This document shows positions 26,873 through 35,222 of a DNA stretch of 48,624 nt, one piece after another. Both the position numbers and the translations under genes were made by a program. This DNA is from a virus: positions 1 through 48,624 of the IMG/VR virus record IMGVR_UViG_3300030098_003841; one strand, 5' to 3'. The notes under the pieces are model-generated. The model was not told where the DNA came from. It saw only the letters and a program-made list of their open reading frames with translations, and ran no database searches. Position 1 is the stretch's first letter; each line of letters starts with the position of its first letter.

Positions 26873-27574
26873 TTATTTTCCATATTCTAGCATTTGATTT
26901 ACCATCGCCTGCATTTTTCTATTTTGAGCAGAATCACTATCTTCCTTTCGAGAAGAGATATCAACACCTAATAAATTTAACCCTTGAATATAATCCTGCT
27001 TTAATGTATTTATCATTGGAATATATAAGTCATCATCTTCTTCCGAGGCTAATAACGATTGAGCACATTTTATTGCAGCATATAATACTACCAAATATTC
27101 AACATCATTAGGGAAATTATCAATTTTTGTTGAACCTGAATCACTTGCATCTACAAAAGCAGGGAAGGGCACATAAACAATATCAGCTGTTTGAGATGCC
27201 GTTGGGTCTGGATATACATTTAAGACAGCATTATTAATAAAATATACTGGGTCGCTTGCGGTAGCATGCATTAAATCATCTGGGTCTGTAACTCTAGAAG
27301 ATAACATAGATGGAATTAGTCTACATGCTTGATTATATCCATTGACATCTTTTCTCACTACGCTGAGTACTGGCCCTATAAGCCCAGAATCTAAATCAAG
27401 AGTCGATGGAGAATTGCTTAAAGTTGTAGTTGTACTACATTGTGCAAGTTTCTGTGGAGGCAAAACGCTTATAACTTGTTTAACCCCATCAGTTAAAAAT
27501 GTATCCATTGCATCTTGGTCTTCAAAAGTTCCAATTAAATCATTAATTTGAGATTCAAACGTACTTAATGCCAT
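26873..27574 (-). CDS. Head-tail adaptor-like protein, 233 aa
   Basis: The N-terminal helix (MALSTFESQINDLIGTF), DTFLTDGVKQVISVLPP, a central beta region (TTLSNSPSTLDLDSGLIGPV) with a PVYFINNAVLNVYPDP motif, and the helical segment VEYLVVLYAAIKCAQSLL form the pattern of portal-proximal adaptor (gatekeeper) proteins. In tailed phages these bind the portal ring and start tail assembly. The match is by layout, not by a diagnostic residue. Its stop is three bases from the next gene. Confidence 0.65.
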   Translation of the reverse strand: MALSTFESQINDLIGTFEDQDAMDTFLTDGVKQVISVLPPQKLAQCSTTTTLSNSPSTLDLDSGLIGPVLSVVRKDVNGYNQACRLIPSMLSSRVTDPDDLMHATASDPVYFINNAVLNVYPDPTASQTADIVYVPFPAFVDASDSGSTKIDNFPNDVEYLVVLYAAIKCAQSLLASEEDDDLYIPMINTLKQDYIQGLNLLGVDISSRKEDSDSAQNRKMQAMVNQMLEYGK

Positions 27575-27762
27575 TATCTACGATTCCTATCTTTAATGTC
27601 TTGGTCCATAGTAGTCTGACTGAACTCTACTTTAGTTTGTCCACTCCATGTCTTACGCATATTAATGTGATTATTCACCTTGCCCTCACTAAAATTGAAT
27701 TTCTTTGGGTCTACTGGTACTAACTCACCTTCTTCGTTTCTTTCCCATCTAATACGTGCCAT
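27574..27762 (-). CDS. 62-aa hypothetical protein
   Basis: Unrecognised. A basic start (MARIRWERNEEGELVPVDPK) precedes a polar, probably extended body. One-base overlaps (TAATG) with both neighbours indicate translational coupling inside the virion operon. Confidence 0.58.
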   Translation of the reverse strand: MARIRWERNEEGELVPVDPKKFNFSEGKVNNHINMRKTWSGQTKVEFSQTTMDQDIKDRNRR

Positions 27763-28007
27763 TAGTACATATCCTTTTTGGGGGAATTAGGCATCTTAGG
27801 CATTCCGCCGATAGCATTATATCCAGTCTTTCCACTGCCTGCATAATCTGTTACACTCCTATTCATTGCATCATACTCTCCCCCTGGAGAATAGTCAACA
27901 GACAAGCTAGGATTAGCTTTCTTCATTCCTTCTGCTTGCTCCATACCTACATCTGTATAAGGTAGTTTTGCAATTACATTTCCTTCCATATCTTTTACAT
28001 CAGGCAT
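27762..28007 (-). CDS. 81-aa hypothetical with AGxGKTGY motif
   Basis: Unrecognised, low-complexity and Gly-rich. The segment YAGSGKTGYNAIGG is nearly repeated in the 137-aa protein at 39937-40350 (YAGGGKTGYSEIG). Despite the GKT, this is not a Walker A because the rest of a P-loop fold is absent. The protein may be a peptide-like minor virion component. Confidence 0.58.
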   Translation of the reverse strand: MPDVKDMEGNVIAKLPYTDVGMEQAEGMKKANPSLSVDYSPGGEYDAMNRSVTDYAGSGKTGYNAIGGMPKMPNSPKKDMY

Positions 28008-28020
28008 AATTTATCTCCTT

Positions 28021-28374
28021 TTATTCTCCTGTGAATGTTGAACTACTTGCTAAAGTCTGAGCTTCAGACTTAGTTAATATACTAAAGTTTGGATATGATT
28101 TACTAGCACCAAGTGCAATAAGCTCTGATAATACACCTTCTTTCATAGACCATTCACCTTTAATAATGCAATATGCTTTATCATGGGAATATCGCGGAGC
28201 ACCTACTTTACCTGTAAAGATTATATCATGCCATGTAGGAGCTGATTTATATGTTACTTCTCCAGTATCCTCATCTACTGATTCCACTATTGGATATAGT
28301 GCTTTAATTTTAGTCCCAACAGCACTATCGTATGCACTGCTAGGTATACAAAAATACATTTCATAATGTGCCAT
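28021..28374 (-). CDS. 117-aa hypothetical protein
   Basis: Unrecognised. Alternating strands and helices (MAHYEMYFCIPSSAY, WHDIIFTGKVGAPRYS, KAYCIIKGEW) suggest a small alpha/beta fold. It starts in the stop codon of the large LamG gene and is probably co-translated. Confidence 0.6.
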   Translation of the reverse strand: MAHYEMYFCIPSSAYDSAVGTKIKALYPIVESVDEDTGEVTYKSAPTWHDIIFTGKVGAPRYSHDKAYCIIKGEWSMKEGVLSELIALGASKSYPNFSILTKSEAQTLASSSTFTGE

Positions 28375-31300
28375 TATCTGTGACTCCTTGTACCTGCTTT
28401 ATAAATTCTATCAACTTCATCTGCTGATAATATATCGCTATATATCAACATATCATCAATCTGACCATCAAATTGCCTTATTCCTTGCGAAGAACTATTT
28501 CCTATAATTGCATTAGTAGTATTATCAGTAGTAACACTACCTACAGGAGTTTGCTCGCTATGTCCTTCTGTGGCATTGTTTATATAATATATTGGGTCAT
28601 TTGAAGTCGCATCACTATTATATGTTATAACAATATGATTCCACTCTCCTATATTTATTACTCTGCCACTATTATTTTCATTGCTAGTCCATATACCATT
28701 CGTTGAACTAAAAGGAACTTGCATAGTTAATTTTAATTTTCCACCAGATTCACTAGCTGCTTGAATATAAGTGCCTTTCTGAAAAATTCTTCCACCATTA
28801 TTTTCTCCATCACTACTAGGCTTTATCCAACAACTTATGCTACCACCACCTGCCCATATATCATTCGTTGAGCTATCTCTAGGAATTTCTACGTATTCAT
28901 TGGCTACCGAAACATCCTGAGCTCCATTAGAATCTGAAAAATTCAAACTATTAGTATCCTTCTGTCTATTCATCAAGAAACCTTGATTATCTCTAGAAGC
29001 ATCTACACCTGCTGGGAGTAATAGGGTATCTGAACTATATATTGTGGCACTAGCAGCCGCTGTAGTTGTAGCCCCAGAATCAGCAACTGTTGCTAAATTA
29101 GTCCAAGAGGCTAGTCCATTATTTCTATAATATCCAACACATTTAGTTGAAAATAGCGAATGAGTAGTTGCATCTAATGCCTTACCATCATTATATAATT
29201 CATTAACTTCTGCTTGTGACAATTCATCTTTCCAAAGACTACATTCAGTGATACATCCTTCGGAATAATGAGAACTGTACTTTCCAATAGTAACCTCAGT
29301 CCCTAAATCTTCTGTATCTACAAAAGAACCTGCATTATTTTCATTATCAGTATCATCTACTCTCTCTCCATTTAAATATAACTTTATTCCAGAGCTCGCT
29401 GTACCACCATCCCATGTTCCAACTACATGATGCCACTCACCTTCTGTTAATGCAGTATTGTATAATCTTCCAAGATAACAACTAGCAACACTTTCATCTG
29501 GGATTATCATGCCTAATTTTCCATTACTATCTAATCTTAAATTCCACTCATATGTTCCAGCATTATAGATTCCTTTAGTCATTATTTTAAAATCTTCTTT
29601 AGTATTAACATATATCCAAGCAGATATACTTAAAGAACCTCCAACAAAACTTAAATTTGCATTGTCAGCAATAGTAGCATAATCTGTAGCTCCATCAAAC
29701 CAAGCTAACTGATTATAAGATTGCAATGCTGTTTGAGGTATATCTAACTGTTGGTCTGCATCTGTCCAACCTGTAGCTGTGCCTACTTCTTTAACTGATA
29801 CATTGTCTATAGTAAATGTAGTAGCGGCATCATTAGCAGCAGCTACTATTCTAATTTCTAAATTTCCAGTCGTATTAGCAGCAACAACATCTGCATAATA
29901 TTCTTGCTCTGTTGTAGTAATTACACCAGTACTAGGACCATCTGTATCTGTAGCAGAAATAAGGGCTCCAGTCCCTCCAAAGAAAAATTTATATGTAGCA
30001 TCGGCATTTGCTGTACCAACATCATGTAGCTTTGCTCTTATTCTGTATGTTTTTCCTGCTACTGGAGCTGTTAAATTTGCTACTGGAAGATAAGCTCCTT
30101 CAGCAGAAGAATCGCCAGTAGTTACTACTTGAAACTTTGCACCACTTATTTCAGCTGAAGTAGGACTTCCATATCCAACCCATTGCCCACCACTACCAAA
30201 TTCTCTATTAGCTTGAGTAGCTATTAGCTCATCACCATAAAACACAGTAGTTGCATGATGTTTGTCGTTTACAGCTTTGATAGAGATACTATTTATATCA
30301 AATACTTTTCCAGAACCTGCATCAATACCAATCGCCCTATTGCCACCTGCTGTAAAATAAAAAGTAGTAGTGCCAGCCTCTACATTTGAATACACTGTGC
30401 CATTTATATCGTTTACATCAAATAAAGCTCCTGCAGTTGTAGAAGTAACATCTAGAGTAATTTTATAAGTAACTCCAGTAACAAAAACAGTACTACTTGT
30501 TTTAAAGAAATTATCTGCACCACCATCAGTGCTTCCATCTTGTATAGCTTTTCCCCCAGAAATACTCCATCCACTATCTGATACAGTTCCTGTAGTCCAA
30601 TAAGTTCCTGCAGTATTAACAGCTACATCTGTATTAAATTCAGGGTCGCCTAACACCTCATCACCTAATCCTGTATTAGCTCCATCCATTATATAAGATT
30701 GTTGACCTCTATGTCCATCTTGCATAGGATACCAAAGCTTTAGATTAGATTCTGTAAGTGAAGTGCCACCATTATTTAATGCTAAAGATTCAGGATTAAG
30801 GTAATCATAAGTAACATCAGATTGAGTCCATTCAGAATCCCATACCTGAGCATCAGACATCATTCCTGCAAAAAATCTCTCGTCATGATTGGTAGCTCCT
30901 GCTCCCATAGCTAAATCTCTAGCTGCATCAGTATCATAATTAGCATCCAAAGCTTGACTCGTTCCTAAAGTTGCTTTAATACCATTTATATATATACTTG
31001 CAGCTTCACCACTCATACTTGATACAGAACTTCCTAAATTATAAGTAACTACAACTCTATACCATGTTTTATCTTGTAATACTTCACTAGTTATAAAATT
31101 ACCATCATTAGTACCTGTAGTATCGCAATTAAATCTTAATGTACCATTAGTCTGTACATGAAAAGACCATCCTTGACTTGGACCAGTTCCAGCCCCTTTA
31201 TAGAATATCTCCATATCTGCAGATGGAGAAGCATCTTCACAGTAAATCCATGCAGCTATAGTAGCACCATTAATCCAAATATCATCTAAACTAGATGCAC

Positions 31301-31436
31301 TCCCAGCATTTATATAATCACTAACACCATCAAACTCTAATGCTCTACCTGAATATATCTGTCCATGATTGTTGTTGCTAGAGGTATCTACTGCCCTGTA
31401 TTTAGTTGGTTTTAATATTTTTTGAAAACTACCCAT
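28374..31436 (-). CDS. Multi-domain LamG/concanavalin-like adhesin, 1020 aa
   Basis: Three LamG-type (concanavalin A-like) domains are visible: about residues 30-220, starting at ALEFDGVSDYINAGS; about 575-760, starting at AWFDGATDYATIADN; and about 835-1015, from VANEYVEIPRDSS to GQIDDMLIYSDILS. Each keeps the FDG-x-x-DYI opening, the WY/WHHVV-T-x core strand and a D-x-x-I/V-W late strand. Two CBM-like beta-sandwich regions lie between the first and second (about 265-395 and 400-555), each ending in INSISIKAV or IDNVSVKEV. LamG domains bind glycans or proteins. Coded between capsid and connector genes, it may decorate the head or form a whisker rather than a tail fibre. Confidence 0.8.
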   Translation of the reverse strand: MGSFQKILKPTKYRAVDTSSNNNHGQIYSGRALEFDGVSDYINAGSASSLDDIWINGATIAAWIYCEDASPSADMEIFYKGAGTGPSQGWSFHVQTNGTLRFNCDTTGTNDGNFITSEVLQDKTWYRVVVTYNLGSSVSSMSGEAASIYINGIKATLGTSQALDANYDTDAARDLAMGAGATNHDERFFAGMMSDAQVWDSEWTQSDVTYDYLNPESLALNNGGTSLTESNLKLWYPMQDGHRGQQSYIMDGANTGLGDEVLGDPEFNTDVAVNTAGTYWTTGTVSDSGWSISGGKAIQDGSTDGGADNFFKTSSTVFVTGVTYKITLDVTSTTAGALFDVNDINGTVYSNVEAGTTTFYFTAGGNRAIGIDAGSGKVFDINSISIKAVNDKHHATTVFYGDELIATQANREFGSGGQWVGYGSPTSAEISGAKFQVVTTGDSSAEGAYLPVANLTAPVAGKTYRIRAKLHDVGTANADATYKFFFGGTGALISATDTDGPSTGVITTTEQEYYADVVAANTTGNLEIRIVAAANDAATTFTIDNVSVKEVGTATGWTDADQQLDIPQTALQSYNQLAWFDGATDYATIADNANLSFVGGSLSISAWIYVNTKEDFKIMTKGIYNAGTYEWNLRLDSNGKLGMIIPDESVASCYLGRLYNTALTEGEWHHVVGTWDGGTASSGIKLYLNGERVDDTDNENNAGSFVDTEDLGTEVTIGKYSSHYSEGCITECSLWKDELSQAEVNELYNDGKALDATTHSLFSTKCVGYYRNNGLASWTNLATVADSGATTTAAASATIYSSDTLLLPAGVDASRDNQGFLMNRQKDTNSLNFSDSNGAQDVSVANEYVEIPRDSSTNDIWAGGGSISCWIKPSSDGENNGGRIFQKGTYIQAASESGGKLKLTMQVPFSSTNGIWTSNENNSGRVINIGEWNHIVITYNSDATSNDPIYYINNATEGHSEQTPVGSVTTDNTTNAIIGNSSSQGIRQFDGQIDDMLIYSDILSADEVDRIYKAGTRSHR

Positions 31437-32182
31437 TAGAATCCTGTTGCACTCCCATTATTTGAGCCATGTGAATCATTAGCTGTTGTTCCAGTACCTT
31501 CATCTAATGCCCACCATGATACTAAACTAGTTTTTTCAGTAGTTGATAAATCTGCATACTGTTTAAACATAATTGATTTAATTTGAGGTTGAGTTAAAAC
31601 TGCAGACCAATAACCTACATTGGTTATATAGCCATTCATTCCAAGAGAAGTGGGATTAGATGCATAATATGCTCCTATCATAAAATTTGTAGTGGATACA
31701 GTAAAATCAGAATAAGAATCTGAATCGACTAACACTCCATCTACATATCCTTTTTGTGTACTTCCATCGTAAGTTTGAGTCAAAAAATACCATTGATACG
31801 CATTTGCATCATCTGCTGAAGCTGAACTATGAAGATTACTTGAATCTCCAATTCTAAACTCAAATTTATCAGAACTATTCCTTGTAATGCTAAATCCACT
31901 TCTATCAGCAGTATCGCTATTATCTATAGATGATACAATGCCTAGATTTGCACCTGTATTTAAAAGATAAACCCAACAAGATACTGTAAAATTAGCTGTT
32001 CTTAATGATGCATTGGTTCCGCAATCTATATAGTCACTAGTACCATCAAAATATGCAGCACCATCACTTAGTGGCTGTACTGCTCCTGCAGGATACATAT
32101 GTTTCATAACCAGATTATCTGTTACGATACCTGGTGTAACAATCTGCGTTGTCCCTAAACTAGCTCCTAATCCTAAAGGCAT
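31436..32182 (-). CDS. Single-domain LamG protein, 248 aa
   Basis: One LamG domain covers about residues 40-245: AAYFDGTSDYIDCGTNASL, TVSCWVYLLNT, QWYFLTQTYDGSTQKGYVDG and YITNVGYWSAVLT are in family order. The N-terminal 40 residues (MPLGLGASLGTTQIV) probably attach it to the virion. It overlaps the larger LamG gene by one base and looks like a shorter relative made from one module. Probable virion surface or adhesion protein. Confidence 0.78.
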   Translation of the reverse strand: MPLGLGASLGTTQIVTPGIVTDNLVMKHMYPAGAVQPLSDGAAYFDGTSDYIDCGTNASLRTANFTVSCWVYLLNTGANLGIVSSIDNSDTADRSGFSITRNSSDKFEFRIGDSSNLHSSASADDANAYQWYFLTQTYDGSTQKGYVDGVLVDSDSYSDFTVSTTNFMIGAYYASNPTSLGMNGYITNVGYWSAVLTQPQIKSIMFKQYADLSTTEKTSLVSWWALDEGTGTTANDSHGSNNGSATGF

Positions 32183-32184
32183 GC

Positions 32185-32496
32185 TTAACCTTTATATGCG
32201 ATTACTTTACCGCTAACAAGAGAAATGTATTCAAAACTACCATATATTGTCATGCCTGCTGGAATTGTAAAGTCTGTAGTCATTGTTGTAGCTCCTGTTG
32301 TTCCTGAAGCTCCATCAACCATTGTATTTGCAATATTAGTAGAATCACTTACATCTATCTCTGAGTCTTCAATTGCGGCTATTGCTACGAAAGTACCTGT
32401 GTGGATATCAGTATCATCTATAAATACTGAACCTGCTTGACCGAGAGCAGCATTTTGTGCTTCTGCTACTGTATAATTCATTAAACTTCTTGCCAT
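32185..32496 (-). CDS. Beta-rich virion decoration-like protein, 103 aa
   Basis: Residues 5-25 form a helix (LMNYTVAEAQNAALGQAG), followed by beta strands and a DFTIPAGMTIYGSFEYISL end, the pattern of small beta-sandwich decoration proteins. Located two genes after the major capsid protein. The start has AGGAGG six bases before it, at the foot of a two-step hairpin in the leader (32508-32537). Confidence 0.6.
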   Translation of the reverse strand: MARSLMNYTVAEAQNAALGQAGSVFIDDTDIHTGTFVAIAAIEDSEIDVSDSTNIANTMVDGASGTTGATTMTTDFTIPAGMTIYGSFEYISLVSGKVIAYKG

Positions 32497-32631
32497 GTTT
32501 TCCTCCTGCCCTAAGCACTGGCTGTGCGTGAATGGGCTTGTTTATTGTTAAAATTTTAGTAGGTTCGCAGGGCACCCTTTATACGATACCCTGCACAGTC
32601 CTACAAAACTGTTAAACCTTATGATTTCGGT
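32497..32631 (-). promoter_or_regulatory. Hairpin-rich intergenic element in the virion operon
   Basis: In the minus-strand transcript this 135-nt gap holds three hairpins. The first, TTAAACC 32629-32635 with GGTTTAA 32612-32618, covers the stop codon of the 159-aa gene. The second, at 32559-32604, pairs GTAGG with CCTAC and, inside it, GCAGGG with CCCTGC. The third has GCCC (32534-32537) with GGGC (32508-32511) enclosing GCAC/GTGC and ends just before the AGGAGG of the next gene. No long U-run follows any of them, so they may be RNA-processing or attenuation sites that lower expression past the capsid genes. Confidence 0.62.
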
Positions 32632-33111
32632 TTAAGTATTAGATGAACTCGTACCTGCACTAATATCACCAATATCTTGTGATATGCCGTGCATAATAAG
32701 CCAGTTATCACCATCACACACAAGCCTACATTCAAACTCACCAGCTGCAGTTGAAGCCCCCACGACCAATTGGTCATGAGATGAGCCATTAAAGGCTACC
32801 TCTGCAGGCGTTGCAGTTTCTCCATCAGCAACAGTTCCGAAGAAGAAATCTGTTCCATCTTTAGATTGAATTGTAGTTGTATGAGCAGATAATGTTTCAT
32901 GTAAATAAAAATCATACCATACGCCATCATTTCCGCTTGCGTCTGGCAGATTAATTAATTTAGCAGCACCACAATTTCTCAATAAAACTAAAGCACCACT
33001 TTGGTCTGCTGCAAGTTCTATTGTATCATCTGCATCTTGTGATTTAACAATCTGTCTTATTTGATTAAGTCCATATTTATTACTACTTGAATTTAATGCA
33101 TCACTTCTCAT
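32632..33111 (-). CDS. Capsid-associated (decoration or fibre-like) protein, 159 aa
   Basis: Lies directly after the major capsid gene. The N-terminus is helical (NKYGLNQIRQIVKSQD) and the rest beta-rich with GALVLLRNCGAAKLINLPD, VWYDFYLHETLSAHTT and a compact C-terminal sandwich with two cysteines (FECRLVCDGDNWLIMHG). This pattern occurs in small phage head or fibre-tip proteins. The position suggests head decoration. The stop codon is inside a hairpin. Confidence 0.62.
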   Translation of the reverse strand: MRSDALNSSSNKYGLNQIRQIVKSQDADDTIELAADQSGALVLLRNCGAAKLINLPDASGNDGVWYDFYLHETLSAHTTTIQSKDGTDFFFGTVADGETATPAEVAFNGSSHDQLVVGASTAAGEFECRLVCDGDNWLIMHGISQDIGDISAGTSSSNT

Positions 33112-33125
33112 TATTCACATCCTCC

Positions 33126-34466
33126 CTATATTCCATTAATGTTAATCAAGGCATGAGTTTCAGGAAGAGATATTTCAAGACCAGCTTCGGTCAATATCAT
33201 ATCTTTTCTTAAATCTTCATCAGCTTGCTGAACATTAGTTGTAATTGAAGTGTCTCTATTGACACCGTTACCAACAAGAGGTCTATATGAAACATGGTCT
33301 AGGTCAACAAATTGCATATGACCTGAAGCATTATTTCTAAATAGAGGTTCTTTTACAATTGAACAATCACCATGAACAGTTTCAATTTTCATAACCTTGT
33401 GGCCAAATGAACCCTTCGATGCCTCAAAGTTATACTGAGATTTTGATGCAGTTAAACTTCCTTCAGCAAATCCACTTATTTTATTAAAATGAGATACTAC
33501 TGGAAGAGAAGCTAAACAAAGTTTATTAGATGAACCACCTCTTGCAGGGTCGTACATAACCTCAAATGCTGAAAGTAAACCATCATAGGTCATTTCAGCA
33601 GTTGTGTACATACCTAGATATGGCACTCCTTCTGAATAAGAACCTATACTACCATCAGTGATTGTTCCATTTTTAAGACAATGTCCTACTATACCATCAG
33701 TATACTGTATTCCACCTTGAGAACCTCTCATGCTAAATAGCAATGCTCTTTCAATGTCAACTTTATGTTCTCTTAATTTAAGATTCCATAATCTTGCCCA
33801 TTCATCAGCATAACCACGATAAACAGTTGCTCTAGCTGTATTAGACATCTCACAAGCTGTTTTAAAGATTTGGGTATAACCATAATCATTATCTAGCTCT
33901 TGAGACCATACATCTGGAGCACCTGAACCTTCAGCATATGATGTACCGATTACTACGCACTCAGCATTATCATCAAGTGTAGTTGTTGAACCATCTACAG
34001 ATTGAATTGAAGTTACAAGGCAAGTTGTGTCACTAGAACCATGAGCTACAGATTCAATTCTACCTATACCTTGTAATAATGCTTCGTTATCATCATCTGC
34101 ATTAGTATTCTGTGCAAATTGAACAACCATTCCTTTAATAAGCCAGTCTACACTTGCTCCACCTGAAGTATCAAATACTAATGAAACTGTACTTCCTGGT
34201 GCAGGTAGAGTTCCTCCACCTTTTTGTAAAAAACTTCTGTCAGTAATAGAAACTTTTGTTCTATCTTCCAAAAATCGGAATTGACTATCCGTTGTTGGAA
34301 CTTTTCCTACTTTTGACAAGTATACAAAAAACGGTGATTCTTCTGGAGCTAAATCAGCGACCCTGTCGCTAAAATCATACAGTCTTCTTGTACTTAAATT
34401 AGCACTATCTACTGTATTGCCACCAGGAGTTCCGAAATTTACTTGTCCACTATTATAAGTAGCCAT
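33126..34466 (-). CDS. Major capsid protein
   Basis: A 446-aa protein coded after portal and scaffold, the standard place. The N-terminal arm (TYNSGQVNFGTPGGNTVDSA) is followed by LYDFSDRVADLAPEESPFFV, an opening seen in capsid proteins of the DUF5309/SU10-like group, then a long beta insertion and a helix-rich core (NTARATVYRGYADEWARLW, LKLREHKVDIERALLFSMRG). It should have the HK97 fold and form the capsid shell with the scaffold. High protein demand is consistent with a strong ribosome site (GGAG within AGGAGAAA). Family assignment is by eye. Confidence 0.8.
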   Translation of the reverse strand: MATYNSGQVNFGTPGGNTVDSANLSTRRLYDFSDRVADLAPEESPFFVYLSKVGKVPTTDSQFRFLEDRTKVSITDRSFLQKGGGTLPAPGSTVSLVFDTSGGASVDWLIKGMVVQFAQNTNADDDNEALLQGIGRIESVAHGSSDTTCLVTSIQSVDGSTTTLDDNAECVVIGTSYAEGSGAPDVWSQELDNDYGYTQIFKTACEMSNTARATVYRGYADEWARLWNLKLREHKVDIERALLFSMRGSQGGIQYTDGIVGHCLKNGTITDGSIGSYSEGVPYLGMYTTAEMTYDGLLSAFEVMYDPARGGSSNKLCLASLPVVSHFNKISGFAEGSLTASKSQYNFEASKGSFGHKVMKIETVHGDCSIVKEPLFRNNASGHMQFVDLDHVSYRPLVGNGVNRDTSITTNVQQADEDLRKDMILTEAGLEISLPETHALININGI

Positions 34467-34493
34467 TTTTTTTCTCCTAAGTTATATTATTAT

Positions 34494-35222
34494 TTACAAT
34501 ACATTCGTACGGCTACCAGCTTTTGTTATTGCATCCCACATAGAATCTTCGTCATTTTTAGGAGCTTGAGGTTGTTGACCTTGCAACACCCCACCCTGTG
34601 CAGGGTTCCCCTGTGTATTACGAATATCATCAAGTGGGTTAGCAACTTGATTGCTGGCTTCAGAACCAGCTACAGACCTCCACATTTTAATTGCACCATC
34701 AACACCATACTCTGCAGGATTCTGAGCAGCAAATTGCATGAAAGAGTCTACTTCAGCGGGATTAAGCCCTCTTTGTTGTAGCTCTGCTTTCAATTGCATT
34801 TCACCTTGATTTCTCTGTAATCCTTGCATTTGGCTATTAACAGCACCATTAATTGAGTCCTGTAACTCTTGTTGTCTGAACTTGTACGATTTAGACTGTG
34901 GGTCATTATAGGCTTCCCATGGGTCAAATTCATCTTTCTCTAAAGTAACACGCTCTGGACCTACTGGTTGACCACTAGTATCGCCTTTCAGCATTCCTGC
35001 TACTGCATTTGCGATATCTGGACGTGATTCCAATAAATGTCCTACTTTTTCGTACTGCTTTAGTTTAGAGTTTTCCGCTGCGAGTTTATCCTTTTCACTT
35101 TGGAAGTACTTTGCTTGGTCTTCCCAGTTTCCAGAACTCTCTTGCGTATTAACACTTCCGTCTTGCCCTACATTGTCGATAGCTTCACCAGTTTGATGTC
35201 CATCTTCATATGCGTTATCCAT
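34494..35222 (-). CDS. Putative scaffolding protein
   Basis: A 242-aa acidic, Gln-rich and almost wholly helical protein: acidic N-terminus, coiled coil (KYFQSEKDKLAAENSKLKQY), a central part with LQDSINGAVNSQMQGLQRNQ, and a polar C-terminus. It sits between portal and major capsid genes, as scaffolds do, and overlaps the portal gene by one base. It would direct procapsid assembly and leave or be cleaved. No protease motif was found in it. Confidence 0.78.
   Translation of the reverse strand: MDNAYEDGHQTGEAIDNVGQDGSVNTQESSGNWEDQAKYFQSEKDKLAAENSKLKQYEKVGHLLESRPDIANAVAGMLKGDTSGQPVGPERVTLEKDEFDPWEAYNDPQSKSYKFRQQELQDSINGAVNSQMQGLQRNQGEMQLKAELQQRGLNPAEVDSFMQFAAQNPAEYGVDGAIKMWRSVAGSEASNQVANPLDDIRNTQGNPAQGGVLQGQQPQAPKNDEDSMWDAITKAGSRTNVL

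Noticed and set aside
27762-28007. Walker A P-loop (GSGKTGY)
   Set aside because: The protein is 81 aa, Gly-rich and has no Walker B or Rossmann-like pattern.
28374-32182. Diversity-generating retroelement targeting the adhesins
   Set aside because: No reverse transcriptase gene or template/variable repeat pair was found.
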